The notes below the pieces were generated by a model. The model had not been told where the DNA came from, searched no databases, and worked only from the letters and a program-made list of their open reading frames with translations. The position numbers and the translations under genes were made by a program. This document shows positions 15,745-24,726 of a stretch of 41,051 nucleotides of DNA, in pieces. Source of the stretch: Erythrobacter sp. (lineage in GTDB: Bacteria; Pseudomonadota; Alphaproteobacteria; Sphingomonadales; Sphingomonadaceae); contig JASJDE010000013.1 of the NCBI GenBank assembly GCA_030065195.1, forward strand, positions 1 through 41,051, in the 5' to 3' direction. Position 1 is the stretch's first letter, and each line of letters begins with the position of its first letter.

Positions 15745-17430
15745 TTGGCGGAATTGACGAACAGCGCGGCAGAATTGCTGGTCGATTGCCTGGCGGAACA
15801 GGGCGCGGACCGGATCTTCACCGTGCCTGGCGAAAGCTTTCTAGCGGTGCTCGATGCGCTGCATGAGCGGACCGATATCGAGACAATCACCTGCCGACAG
15901 GAGGGCGGCGCGGCTTTCATGGCCTGCGCCGACGGAGCCATGAATTCCGCTGGCTCCGGTCGACCGGGCATTGCCTTCGTCACGCGCGGTCCAGGGGCGA
16001 CCAATGCCAGTATTGGCGTGCATGTCGCCCACCAGGATTCGCAGCCGATGATCCTGTTCGTCGGCGATGTCGATCGTGGAATGAAAGATCGCGAGGGCTT
16101 TCAGGAGATTGATTTTCCGGCCTTCTTCGGCCCGATTTGCAAATGGGCCGCGAAGATCGACGACGCAGCACGTATCCCGGAATATGTCGCGCGCGCCTAC
16201 TCTGTGGCCATCAGCGGTCGTCCGGGCCCGGTCGTGCTGGCGCTGCCCGAAGACATGCTGCGCGAGCCGGTAGAACGGTCGATCATGCCGCGTCCGTTCG
16301 TCACGCGACCAGCGCAGGCGGTCTGCCCGGACGCAATGCAGGCGCTGTTCGCTCTTGTCGCGGACGCAGCCAGCCCGATTGCGATCATCGGCGGCGCAGG
16401 CTGGAATGCCAAGGCGCGCGATCATTTCCAGAACTTTGCCGAAAGTATCGGCTTGCCGGTTGCTACCGCTTTCCGGCGGCAGGACGCGATCAGTCCTCTA
16501 TCTCCGGTTTTCGCCGGGAATCTTGGCTACGGACCCAATCCCAAGCTGGTCGAACGCGTGAAGCAAGCCGATCTCGTTCTTGCGGTCGGTGCGCGGCTCG
16601 GCGAAGCGACGACCGATGGCTACGCATTTCCCCTTCCCGACCATCCGGAACAGCTGCTGATCCACGTCCACCCCGATCCGGAAGAACTGAATCGGGTGTA
16701 CCTCACCGAGCTCGCGATGTGCTGCTCGGTCGATGAGTTTGCCGAAGCCGCCGCCTTGTGGGAAGATCATACGGTGATCCCGTTTGACGCCGGTGCAGAG
16801 GCACATGCCGAGTGGGAGGCCTGGGCGACCCATTCTTCTGCGGACACCCCTCCCGCTTTGGATATGGCTGCTTGCGTGACGACAATGCGCGAGACGTTTC
16901 CTTCCGACACGATCATCTGCAACGGTGCAGGCAACTTTTCCGGTTGGTGGCACCGCTACTGGCGCTATGCCGGGTATCCGACGCAGCTGGCCCCCACTGC
17001 GGGCGCTATGGGCTTTGGCGTTCCCGCAGCGGTCGCAGCCGCCCTTCGCCATCCTGAACGGCAGGTCGTGGCCGTCGCCGGCGACGGCGATTTCCTCATG
17101 AATGGGCAGGAACTCGCGACCGCCGTGCAATACGGAGCCAACCTACTGGTGCTGGTGGTCGACAACAGCGCCTACGGTACAATCCGCATGCATCAGGAGC
17201 GTGAGTATCCGGGCCGTGTTTCAGCCACGAAACTCGCAAATCCCGATTTTGCGGCACTGGGAGTCGCATTCGGGGGATGGTCAACGACAGTCTCGACGAC
17301 GGGGGAGTTCACGACAGCGCTGGCAGAGGCGCAATCCCGATCGGGCCTGCGCCTCATACATATGAAGATCGATATCGAACAACTCGCCGCCAGCGGGGCG
17401 ACGATCAGCGGTTTGCGGGCAAAGGTTTGA
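15745..17430 (+). CDS. Thiamine-diphosphate enzyme, acetolactate-synthase-like
   Basis: 561 residues from a TTG start at 15745, chosen because GGAGGG lies six bases upstream and homologous sequence begins with AELLVDCLAEQGADRIFTVPGES. The open frame extends 57 codons further 5' without homology. It has three domains: a pyrimidine-binding domain with the catalytic glutamate E53 (TCRQEGG), a central DHS-like domain (about 195-330), and a pyrophosphate-binding domain with GDGDF (446-450) to N474 (NSAYG). This is the acetolactate synthase/pyruvate-decarboxylase superfamily. No regulatory ilvN subunit is adjacent, so a catabolic or non-biosynthetic 2-oxoacid substrate is more likely than branched-chain synthesis. 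The substrate is not assignable from sequence alone. Confidence 0.85.
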   Translation: MAELTNSAAELLVDCLAEQGADRIFTVPGESFLAVLDALHERTDIETITCRQEGGAAFMACADGAMNSAGSGRPGIAFVTRGPGATNASIGVHVAHQDSQPMILFVGDVDRGMKDREGFQEIDFPAFFGPICKWAAKIDDAARIPEYVARAYSVAISGRPGPVVLALPEDMLREPVERSIMPRPFVTRPAQAVCPDAMQALFALVADAASPIAIIGGAGWNAKARDHFQNFAESIGLPVATAFRRQDAISPLSPVFAGNLGYGPNPKLVERVKQADLVLAVGARLGEATTDGYAFPLPDHPEQLLIHVHPDPEELNRVYLTELAMCCSVDEFAEAAALWEDHTVIPFDAGAEAHAEWEAWATHSSADTPPALDMAACVTTMRETFPSDTIICNGAGNFSGWWHRYWRYAGYPTQLAPTAGAMGFGVPAAVAAALRHPERQVVAVAGDGDFLMNGQELATAVQYGANLLVLVVDNSAYGTIRMHQEREYPGRVSATKLANPDFAALGVAFGGWSTTVSTTGEFTTALAEAQSRSGLRLIHMKIDIEQLAASGATISGLRAKV

Positions 17431-17433
17431 GGG

Positions 17434-17844
17434 TCATCCTTCGGCCATCTCGCAGATCAGTTTCCATTCCGCAGGCTTGATCTTCGCGACTGAAAGTCGT
17501 GAAAGCCGCACCAGTTCGCAGTCGGCCAGCTTCGGCTCCGCCTTGATCTGCTTGAGCGTCACGGGATGATCGAACTTACGCTTGGGCTTGACCTTAACCG
17601 CAGCCCATTTGCCGGTCTCATCGGTCGGATCCAGAATGCCCGCGACCGTCACCTCGCAGATGCCGACAATCTCCAGCCCTTCGCGCGAGTGGTAGAAAAA
17701 GCACTCATCGCCCACTTCCATCGCTCTCAGGTTGAGCTTTGCCGTATGGTTGCGCACGCCGTCCCAGACACCCTCCTCCTCGGCGACAAGGTCGTCCCAA
17801 CTGTATTTGAACGGTTCCGATTTCACCAACCAGTAATTGGGCAC
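17434..17844 (-). CDS. EVE domain protein
   Basis: 136 residues, essentially a single EVE domain (PUA-like fold): NYWLVKSEPFKYSWDDL at the start, then GVRNHTAKLNLRAMEVGDECFFYHS. The family is thought to bind modified bases in nucleic acids, as human THYN1 and bacterial homologues do, but no bacterial role is certain. The start is GTG 17844, preceded by AGGAG. A longer open frame upstream has no homology. Its stop is 3 nt from the stop of the convergent ThDP enzyme gene. Confidence 0.9.
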   Translation of the reverse strand: MPNYWLVKSEPFKYSWDDLVAEEEGVWDGVRNHTAKLNLRAMEVGDECFFYHSREGLEIVGICEVTVAGILDPTDETGKWAAVKVKPKRKFDHPVTLKQIKAEPKLADCELVRLSRLSVAKIKPAEWKLICEMAEG

Positions 17845-17997
17845 GCGGGAGCTCCTTCGACCTAAGACTCGTGGCCAACTAGCGCAGGCTTGCCCCGTAC
17901 TGCCAGCCCCGGCGTTCACAAATGTATGCAATTAACCCGATTTTTATGCCTCACATCCAAACAGTACAGGTTGATTTGTTTCTGGGGGACTGGCCGC

Positions 17998-19683
17998 TTG
18001 CGGCGCGTTTCGAACAAAGTGGCTGACGAAAACACAACGGACCGCTTCGGCGCTGCTGAACGCGACTTGATCGCACTTGGCATCGCGACCGCGGCAATCA
18101 TTCTTTTCGTCGCGACCGGCAGCGCAGTGCTGCCGGGCACTCTCAAGGCCATTTTTCAGGGTGCTACCGGGCCGGACTCCGTCCTTGTTACAACCTTGTT
18201 GCTGAACATCGCTTTGGTGATTTTCGGATGGCGCCGCTACCGTCAGCTGACCATCGAAATCAGCGAAAGAAAGCGCGCGGAGGCCCATGCAAAGGCCCTG
18301 TCCGAGGTAGATCCGCTGACCGGATGCCTCAATCGTCGCAGCATGGCCCGCGCTGCCGAGGAGCTACGCACCGAAGCCAACGCTCAAGGTCTGGCCGTGG
18401 CGTTTGCCATGATCGACCTCGATAACTTCAAGCAGATTAACGATATGCATGGCCACGGTGTTGGCGACGCAGTGCTGGTAGCGCTGGCAGATCGTATTCG
18501 TGGACAATTGCCCAAACAGGCTCGATTGGCGAGGCTCGGCGGTGATGAATTCGCTTTTGTGTCGCCGTTTGACGGCACCACCCCCGAACGGATCGACGAC
18601 CTCGTCATCCGCCTTTATGAACACGTAACGGGGCAGTTCGAACTCGACGGAATCACCATCGATGCGACGATGTCGATCGGAATCGCGACCGATCATGACG
18701 AGCACGGAACCAACCCGCTTGTGGCCGATGCCAGCGAGCTCATGCACCGCGCTGACATCGCGATGTATCACGCCAAGAAGCAGGGCAAAAACCGGTTTTT
18801 CTGGTTTGAACCGACGATGGAGAACGAGCTTCGGTTCCGTAACGAACTGGAAACGGGCATCCGCAGGGGGCTGCACGAAAACGAATTCGTACCGTACTAC
18901 GAACAGCAGATCGATCTCGACAGCGGAAAGCTCGTGGGTTTCGAGATGCTGGCGCGCTGGCAGTCACCGCAGCTTGGGATTGTCAGTCCGGAGATCTTTA
19001 TCCCGATCGCGGAAGAAATGGGGCTGATCGGCGAATTGTCGGACAAGTTGATGGCTCAGGCGTTCGCCGACGCCAGCGAATGGGACGATGCGTTGACGCT
19101 TTCGATCAACATCTCCCCCGTCCAGTTGCGCGATCCGTGGTTCGCGCAGAAGCTACTAAAATTGCTTGTGAAACAAGGGCTCCCGCCGAAACGACTGGAA
19201 GTCGAGATCACCGAAAGCTGCCTACACAGCAATATCGGTATGGTTCGTTCGATGATCACGTCGCTGCGCAACCAGGGCGTCAAGATCAGTCTCGACGACT
19301 TCGGAACGGGATATTCCAGCCTCGAACAATTGCGCACATTGCCATTCGATCGACTGAAGATCGACCGCACCTTCATCGGTGAGCTCGGCAATCCTGAAGG
19401 ACGGTCGAAGATCGTCGACGCCATAATCTCTCTGGGTCGCGGGTTGAATATGCCCATCACCGCGGAGGGAATCGAAGACGAGAACATCCTCGACGCCTTG
19501 AAGACTATGGGTCGCCTCAAAGGTCAGGGCTATCTCTATGGTCGTCCGGAAACCGCAGAACAGGTTCGAGATCGCCTGCGCCCGCTTGGGCTGCTCGTGG
19601 AAAGGCGGCGTCCGATCCAAGCCGAAGAAACGACCCACATATTCCCGGAGCCGTCACTCGCTCGTATGAGCGCCAACCAATAA
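17998..19683 (+). CDS. Membrane GGDEF/EAL cyclic-di-GMP protein
   Basis: Two N-terminal membrane helices are followed by a GGDEF domain and an EAL domain (561 residues from the TTG at 17998). The GGDEF motif is intact at 182-186 (RLGGDEFAF). The inhibitory RxxD I-site is not seen at the expected place. In the EAL domain the signature reads EML (GFEMLARW), but DDFGTGYSS, KIDRTFI and ITAEGIED are conserved, so phosphodiesterase activity is plausible. The protein may make or degrade c-di-GMP. The start is uncertain. The TTG at 17998 has GGGGGAC upstream, while ATG at 17926 and GTG at 18019 are alternatives. No sensor domain other than the short membrane part is visible. Confidence 0.88.
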   Translation: MRRVSNKVADENTTDRFGAAERDLIALGIATAAIILFVATGSAVLPGTLKAIFQGATGPDSVLVTTLLLNIALVIFGWRRYRQLTIEISERKRAEAHAKALSEVDPLTGCLNRRSMARAAEELRTEANAQGLAVAFAMIDLDNFKQINDMHGHGVGDAVLVALADRIRGQLPKQARLARLGGDEFAFVSPFDGTTPERIDDLVIRLYEHVTGQFELDGITIDATMSIGIATDHDEHGTNPLVADASELMHRADIAMYHAKKQGKNRFFWFEPTMENELRFRNELETGIRRGLHENEFVPYYEQQIDLDSGKLVGFEMLARWQSPQLGIVSPEIFIPIAEEMGLIGELSDKLMAQAFADASEWDDALTLSINISPVQLRDPWFAQKLLKLLVKQGLPPKRLEVEITESCLHSNIGMVRSMITSLRNQGVKISLDDFGTGYSSLEQLRTLPFDRLKIDRTFIGELGNPEGRSKIVDAIISLGRGLNMPITAEGIEDENILDALKTMGRLKGQGYLYGRPETAEQVRDRLRPLGLLVERRRPIQAEETTHIFPEPSLARMSANQ

Positions 19684-19741
19684 CCCGCCACAGCGGGGGG
19701 GCTGGACGCGGCCCTATCGCGTGCATAGATGCCCGCACATC

Positions 19742-20551
19742 ATGCGCGTTCCCTTCATCAAGATGCACGGCCTGGGCAACGACTTCGTCGTGCTGGACGC
19801 GCGCGAACAGAATGTTCCCGCGATTTCTGCCGCGATCGCAAAGGCGATCGCCGATCGCAGGGAAGGCATAGGCTGTGACCAGCTGATCCTGCTGGAGCCG
19901 AGCGCAACGCACGCGTTCCGGATGCGGATCTTCAATTCCGATGGCGGTGAAGTGGAGGCATGCGGCAACGCGTCGCGCGCGGTTGCCCTGCTGCACGGCG
20001 ATTCGGCGGATGTGGAAACGCAGGGCGGCGCGATCCGGATTTCCCCGCGCGACGGCGGTGCCGTGGTCGACATGGGGGTGCCACGCTTCGATTGGGATGC
20101 GATCCCCTTGGCCTACGCGATGGACACCGCCGCCATGCCGGTCGGCTGGAGCGGGTTGGAAACGCCGATGGCGGTCAATGTCGGCAACCCCCACGCGGTA
20201 TTCTTCGTTGAGGACGCAGACGCGGCCGACATCACGACGCTTGGCCCACAGATCGAACACGATCCGATCTTTCCCGAACGCGTCAATGTCAACGTTGCGA
20301 GCCTCGTCGGTGAGAATCACCTTAAGCTGCGAGTTTGGGAGCGTGGTGCAGGACTCACTCGCGCCTGCGGGACCGGTGCGTGTGCGACGGCCATTGCGGC
20401 TATGCGTAGGGGGTTGGTTGGACGACAGGCGACCGTCAGCCTGCCCGGCGGCGACCTCGTCATCGAATGGGACGCCAACGACCGTATCCAGATGGCAGGC
20501 CCGGCCACCGAGGCCTTCCGCGGCACCTTCGAATGGAACGATTACGCGTGA
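19742..20551 (+). CDS. dapF: Diaminopimelate epimerase
   Basis: 269 residues from ATG 19742 (MRVPFIKMHGLGNDFVV). The two catalytic cysteines are Cys74 in EACGNASRA and Cys209 in RACGTGACATA. It converts LL- to meso-diaminopimelate for lysine and peptidoglycan. First gene of an operon: its TGA overlaps the mtaB GTG (GTGA). Length and motifs are canonical. Confidence 0.97.
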   Translation: MRVPFIKMHGLGNDFVVLDAREQNVPAISAAIAKAIADRREGIGCDQLILLEPSATHAFRMRIFNSDGGEVEACGNASRAVALLHGDSADVETQGGAIRISPRDGGAVVDMGVPRFDWDAIPLAYAMDTAAMPVGWSGLETPMAVNVGNPHAVFFVEDADAADITTLGPQIEHDPIFPERVNVNVASLVGENHLKLRVWERGAGLTRACGTGACATAIAAMRRGLVGRQATVSLPGGDLVIEWDANDRIQMAGPATEAFRGTFEWNDYA

Positions 20552-21723
20552 GCGCTCCTGAAGTGATCTCCCTTGGCTGCCGCCTCAATATCGCTGAGAG
20601 CGAACGCATGCGCTCAATGCTCACCGACGCAGGCGACGTGGTGGTGGTCAATTCCTGCGCCGTAACCAGCGAAGCGGTGCGGCAGACCCGCCAGGCTATC
20701 CGCAAGGCCCGGCGCGCGCACCCCGATTCCCGGTTGTTGGTGACGGGATGCGCTGCCGATATCGAGCGAGAACAGCTTGGGGCAATGCCCGAGGTCGACG
20801 GGTTGATCGCCAACGAGCGAAAGCTCGATCCGCGAGCATGGAACATCCCGGCGGCCAGGGCACCGCTCGCCCCGACCAAAACCCGCGCATTCATCGCCGT
20901 GCAGAATGGATGCGATCACGCATGCACCTTCTGCATCATCCCGCAGGGACGCGGGGTCAGCCGTTCATTGCCGATTGCCGAGGCGCTGTATGAGATCGAG
21001 CGACATATCGATCTCGGCGCGAAGGAGGTGGTGCTGACCGGCGTCGACCTGACGTCATGGGGTCACGATCTACCTGGCGCGCCGCCGCTGGGCGTGTTGG
21101 TCGAAGCAATCCTGGATGCCTTCCCCGCCCTTGCGCGACTGCGCCTGTCCTCGCTCGACGGGATCGAAATCGACGAAAGGCTGTTCGAACTGTTCGCCAG
21201 CGAGAAGAGAGTGATGCCGCACCTGCATCTCTCGCTCCAGCACGGCTCGGATTTGATCCTCAAGCGCATGAAGCGCCGCCACTTGCGGTCCGATGCTCTC
21301 GATCTAGCACACCGGCTCAAGGCGCGCCGACCCGACATCGCTTTCGGCGCCGACTTGATGGCTGGCTTCCCCACCGAGACCGATGATCACCACGCCGACA
21401 ATCTCTCGATCATCCGAGAACTCGATATCGTGCATGGCCACATCTTCCCGTTCTCGGCGCGACCAGGCACGCCCGCCGCACGTATGCCGCAAATCGCTCG
21501 CGCACTGGTGAAGACCCGTGCTGCCGAGTTGCGCGGGGCAGTGGCTCACGTGCGCGCAAGGTGGCTGCAAAGCCTTGTGGGCGAAACCTATCGCGTTCTC
21601 GCGGAGAGCGACGGCAGCGGTTACACGCCACATTATGCTCGCGTCGCATTGCCCAACGGGACAGAACCGGGCGACATCATCGATATACCCATCCGCACAG
21701 TCGAGGAAGGCCTGCTCAAGTGA
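20548..21723 (+). CDS. mtaB: tRNA (ms2t6A37) methylthiotransferase MtaB
   Basis: 391 residues from GTG 20548, overlapping the dapF stop. It is a radical-SAM methylthiotransferase. The N-terminal UPF0004 domain has three cluster cysteines (C11 in SLGCRLN, C37 in NSCAVT, C68 in TGCAA). The radical-SAM domain carries C122-x3-C126-x2-C129 (CDHACTFC). A C-terminal TRAM-like tail ends near the stop. It converts t6A37 to ms2t6A in tRNAs reading ANN codons. MtaB and not MiaB is inferred from SLGCRLN and overall form. It is translationally coupled to ftsY through a GTGA overlap. Confidence 0.93.
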   Translation: MSAPEVISLGCRLNIAESERMRSMLTDAGDVVVVNSCAVTSEAVRQTRQAIRKARRAHPDSRLLVTGCAADIEREQLGAMPEVDGLIANERKLDPRAWNIPAARAPLAPTKTRAFIAVQNGCDHACTFCIIPQGRGVSRSLPIAEALYEIERHIDLGAKEVVLTGVDLTSWGHDLPGAPPLGVLVEAILDAFPALARLRLSSLDGIEIDERLFELFASEKRVMPHLHLSLQHGSDLILKRMKRRHLRSDALDLAHRLKARRPDIAFGADLMAGFPTETDDHHADNLSIIRELDIVHGHIFPFSARPGTPAARMPQIARALVKTRAAELRGAVAHVRARWLQSLVGETYRVLAESDGSGYTPHYARVALPNGTEPGDIIDIPIRTVEEGLLK

Positions 21724-22643
21724 ACGAGAAAAGCTGGAGCCAGCGCCTCTTTGGAGGGTTCAGCAAGACGTCCGACCGGCTTTCGTCGAACCTCTCCGGT
21801 ATCGTCAGCACCGCCAAGCTCGACGATGCGACGTTGGACGACGTCGAAGATGCGCTGATCGTCTCGGACCTCGGTCCGTCCGCTGCCGCGCGGATCCGCG
21901 CGAAGCTGGCGGAGAAGCGCTTCGGCTTGCAGATCACCGAGAGCGAATTGAAGGAAGCGGTGGCCGAGGAAATCGCGGAAATTCTGCGACCGGTAGCCAA
22001 ACCGCTCGAAGTGACCGCCTTTCCGCGTCCGCAAGTGATCCTCGTTATCGGCGTCAACGGATCGGGCAAGACCACAACCATTGCCAAGCTCGCGCACCTC
22101 TTCACGGAAGACGATTACGGCGTGCTGCTGGCTGCTGGCGACACTTTCCGTGCCGCCGCAATCGGTCAGCTGGCCACCTGGGCCGAACGCGCTGGCGTGG
22201 ACCTCGTCCGCGGCCCCGAAGGCGGCGATCCGGCCAGCATCGTGTTCGATGCGGTCAAGCAGGCAACCGATACCGGGATCGACGCGCTGATCGTCGACAC
22301 GGCAGGACGTCTCCAGAACAAGCGCGAGCTTATGGATGAGCTCGACAAGATCCGCCGCGTGCTGGGCCGACTGAATCCAGAGGCTCCACACGACGTGGTC
22401 CTCGTTCTCGATGCCACCAACGGCCAGAACGCGCTCAGCCAGATAGACGTTTTTAAGGAAGTGGCAGGCGTTACCGGCTTGATCATGACCAAGCTTGACG
22501 GGACAGCGCGCGGAGGCGTGTTGGTCGCTGCGGCAGAACAATACGGCTTGCCGATCCACGCGATCGGGGTGGGAGAGAAGATGGAAGATTTGCGCCCGTT
22601 CGATCCGGACCTGGTGGCGCGCGTGATTGCAGGAGTGGCTTAG
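21720..22643 (+). CDS. ftsY: Signal recognition particle receptor FtsY
   Basis: 307 residues from GTG 21720, overlapping the mtaB stop by 4 nt. The NG domains are complete: N-domain helices (about 1-95), G1 GVNGSGKTTT (111-120), DTFRAAA, DTAGR and TKLDGTARGG. It docks SRP-ribosome complexes to the inner membrane by GTPase pairing with Ffh. The long acidic A domain of E. coli FtsY is absent, as in many alphaproteobacteria. Its TAG shares one base with the yciB GTG. Confidence 0.97.
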   Translation: MNEKSWSQRLFGGFSKTSDRLSSNLSGIVSTAKLDDATLDDVEDALIVSDLGPSAAARIRAKLAEKRFGLQITESELKEAVAEEIAEILRPVAKPLEVTAFPRPQVILVIGVNGSGKTTTIAKLAHLFTEDDYGVLLAAGDTFRAAAIGQLATWAERAGVDLVRGPEGGDPASIVFDAVKQATDTGIDALIVDTAGRLQNKRELMDELDKIRRVLGRLNPEAPHDVVLVLDATNGQNALSQIDVFKEVAGVTGLIMTKLDGTARGGVLVAAAEQYGLPIHAIGVGEKMEDLRPFDPDLVARVIAGVA

Positions 22644-23290
22644 TGGCCGACGCGGAAACCAAAAAGGCCGGTTCCAGCTGGCTGAACGTCATGGTCGATT
22701 ATGGACCGCTGCTTGTCTTCCTTGCAGTGTATCGCTTCAACGCGCCCGACGATCCCAATCCGGCCGGCGAGCTGATAGCGATCATCTACGGCACTGGCGC
22801 GTTTATGGTCGCAGCGATCGTGGCATTGCTCGTGTCGCGCTGGCGACTGGGCAAGATCTCGCCGATGCTGTGGTTTTCGACCACGCTGATCGTCGGTTTC
22901 GGGGCGCTGACCATCTTCTTCGGTGACCCGGTATTCGTGCAGCTCAAGCCGACGATCATCTATTCGGTGCTCGGCCTTGCCTTGCTGATCGGATTTTGGC
23001 TCGGCAAGCCATTGCTCAAGATTCTGCTGCAAGCCGCATTTGAAGGCGTAACCGAGGAAGGCTGGCTCAAACTGTCGCGCAATTGGGGCTTCTTCTTCCT
23101 CGCCCTGGCGGCACTAAACGAAGGCCTGCGCGCCTATATGTCTTTCGAGGGGTGGCTTTGGGCGAAGCTCTGGGTCTTCCTACCATTGAGTTTTCTGTTC
23201 ACATTCACCCAAATACCGATGTTGCTGAAGCATGGACTGGATCTGGGCGATGTGGAGGACGCGGTGAAGGAAGAACCACCGACCGGTTGA
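22643..23290 (+). CDS. yciB: Inner membrane-spanning protein YciB / septation protein A
   Basis: 215 residues with five or six membrane helices. Family blocks DYGPLLVFLAVYRF, FGDPVFVQLKPTIIYS, WLKLSRNWGFFFLALAALNE and PMLLKHG identify YciB/IspZ. The family interacts with cell-elongation and division machinery and affects envelope integrity, though the mechanism is unclear. The GTG start shares the last base of the ftsY stop, so it is the last gene of the dapF-mtaB-ftsY-yciB operon. Confidence 0.93.
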   Translation: MADAETKKAGSSWLNVMVDYGPLLVFLAVYRFNAPDDPNPAGELIAIIYGTGAFMVAAIVALLVSRWRLGKISPMLWFSTTLIVGFGALTIFFGDPVFVQLKPTIIYSVLGLALLIGFWLGKPLLKILLQAAFEGVTEEGWLKLSRNWGFFFLALAALNEGLRAYMSFEGWLWAKLWVFLPLSFLFTFTQIPMLLKHGLDLGDVEDAVKEEPPTG

Positions 23291-23325
23291 TACCCTGAGA
23301 ATCCGGTCTCGGGAGAAATGACGCG

Positions 23326-24225
23326 ATGTCCGCAAGAAGCCGTTCCGCAACAGTATTCATCGCCCTGGCCCTGGCCGCTTGTTCGCCGGAAGCATCGAAC
23401 CTCGAACTCGTCGACACCACATCCGACCCGGGCCTGCCGCGCGAAACGAACGGACAACGCGCCGAGTTGCTCTCCGCCTTCTTCGGCTTGGACAACGAAC
23501 TGCCATTGCTTGCGAATCGTATCTGCCGAGGCGGGAATGGGTTGGACGGAATGCCCGTCATCTTCTCGACCGAGATCGATCACTCAACATTGCAGGCGGG
23601 CGACTTCAAGGTCACGACCCGATCGGGAAGGCTCGGAACGATGCACTGCGTGTCCCTGCTGCCCGCAACCGATCCCGGCGAATTGCGCACTGCGCTCCTG
23701 ATCGGAGAGTTCGGCAATGCCTCCGACGATCCGCCCGCCACGGTCGAGATTGTCGGCCACCTGACATCGATTGACCAATCGCTTGATTTCAAGGGTGCAA
23801 CAATCGAAGTGACCCCGCTCGACGAAGGTCCCGCGCTGGTAATGGCAGAATTGGTTTCCGACGATGCCGAAGACATGGGTCTCGGTCTTTCACAGACGAG
23901 TGGAAGCCCCTGTCCGGCCAGCGGCGTTGCGCAAGCCGTGCGGGCAATCTGGGCAGGCGGAGTCCGACTAGAAAACGGCGACGAACCAGGCGATGCTGAG
24001 CGTGAGCTTTACAAAGTCACGGTGCAAACGCCGGACGGACGAGAACGCGAGATCACCCCTTACGCGCTGGCCGATCTCGGCGACAACGACAACAATCACG
24101 TGCTTTGCCTCGACACCGCCGATCACCCAATATCGGTATCGTTCCCCGCAAGCATCTTGATCGATCCGAACAATGATCTGAACCCAGCCACCCAGATCAA
24201 GGTCGAAGCACAAAAAGGACCATGA
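23326..24225 (+). CDS. Lipoprotein of unknown function (299 aa)
   Basis: The N-terminus is a classical lipoprotein signal ending LAAC19. ATG 23326 has GGGAG about ten bases upstream. The mature protein is acidic and predicted to be beta-rich. Four later cysteines (in NRICRGG, MHCVSLL, SPCPASG and VLCLDTA) could form two disulfides in the periplasm. It contains no catalytic motif I recognise. It follows yciB by 35 nt and may be read through from that operon, although it starts its own translation. Confidence 0.7.
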   Translation: MSARSRSATVFIALALAACSPEASNLELVDTTSDPGLPRETNGQRAELLSAFFGLDNELPLLANRICRGGNGLDGMPVIFSTEIDHSTLQAGDFKVTTRSGRLGTMHCVSLLPATDPGELRTALLIGEFGNASDDPPATVEIVGHLTSIDQSLDFKGATIEVTPLDEGPALVMAELVSDDAEDMGLGLSQTSGSPCPASGVAQAVRAIWAGGVRLENGDEPGDAERELYKVTVQTPDGREREITPYALADLGDNDNNHVLCLDTADHPISVSFPASILIDPNNDLNPATQIKVEAQKGP

Positions 24226-24264
24226 CCGATGGAGGCAGACTGGCTCCTATGATAGCCGAAAGCG

Positions 24265-24651
24265 ATGCGTGACTGGTTCAGAGACAACTCCGGACGAGAG
24301 TTCTATCGCCTGGCGTCGACGGTCCTGATCGTCTTGATCTACGGTCCCATGATCGCGATCGGAAGTGTCGGTGGGCCGGATTGGGTCAAATTCTCGGCAG
24401 CCGTAATCCCCATTGTCCTGCTGCTCGTCCTTACCGATTTCAGAATGCGCGATGCAGCCTACGCGCGAGGTTGGGTGCTACTCCTGGTCGTCCATGTTAG
24501 TATCGGTCCCTACCTCGAGATCGCCGATGTGAGATTCTACGCTAGCCACCTTATCCATTTGTGCCCGATCCTGATCGGTTGGTGCGCACGGAGCGTCGCG
24601 CAAGACGACACACCGGGTACGAGCGACCAAGCGGCTCCCCGCAAGGGCTAA
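24265..24651 (+). CDS. Small integral membrane protein, unknown function
   Basis: 128 residues with about three or four hydrophobic helices (STVLIVLIYGPMIAIG; FSAAVIPIVLLLVL; WVLLLVVHVSIG; LIHLCPILIGW) and a polar C-terminal tail. There is no known motif. The start ATG 24265 has only a weak ribosome-binding site. It lies 39 nt after the lipoprotein and 75 nt before the S1P-lyase-like gene on the same strand, so a loose transcription unit is possible. Confidence 0.6.
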   Translation: MRDWFRDNSGREFYRLASTVLIVLIYGPMIAIGSVGGPDWVKFSAAVIPIVLLLVLTDFRMRDAAYARGWVLLLVVHVSIGPYLEIADVRFYASHLIHLCPILIGWCARSVAQDDTPGTSDQAAPRKG

Positions 24652-24726
24652 GAATTCGCGGGTTTGATTTGCCCATAGCGATATGCAACTCCCCCGAAGC
24701 ACAGAGGAAGCCAGGGAGACCATTTG

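Noticed and set aside
19684-19697. Terminator after the GGDEF/EAL gene
   Set aside because: The CCCGC/GCGGG stem is only five bases and is followed by G-run, not T-run.
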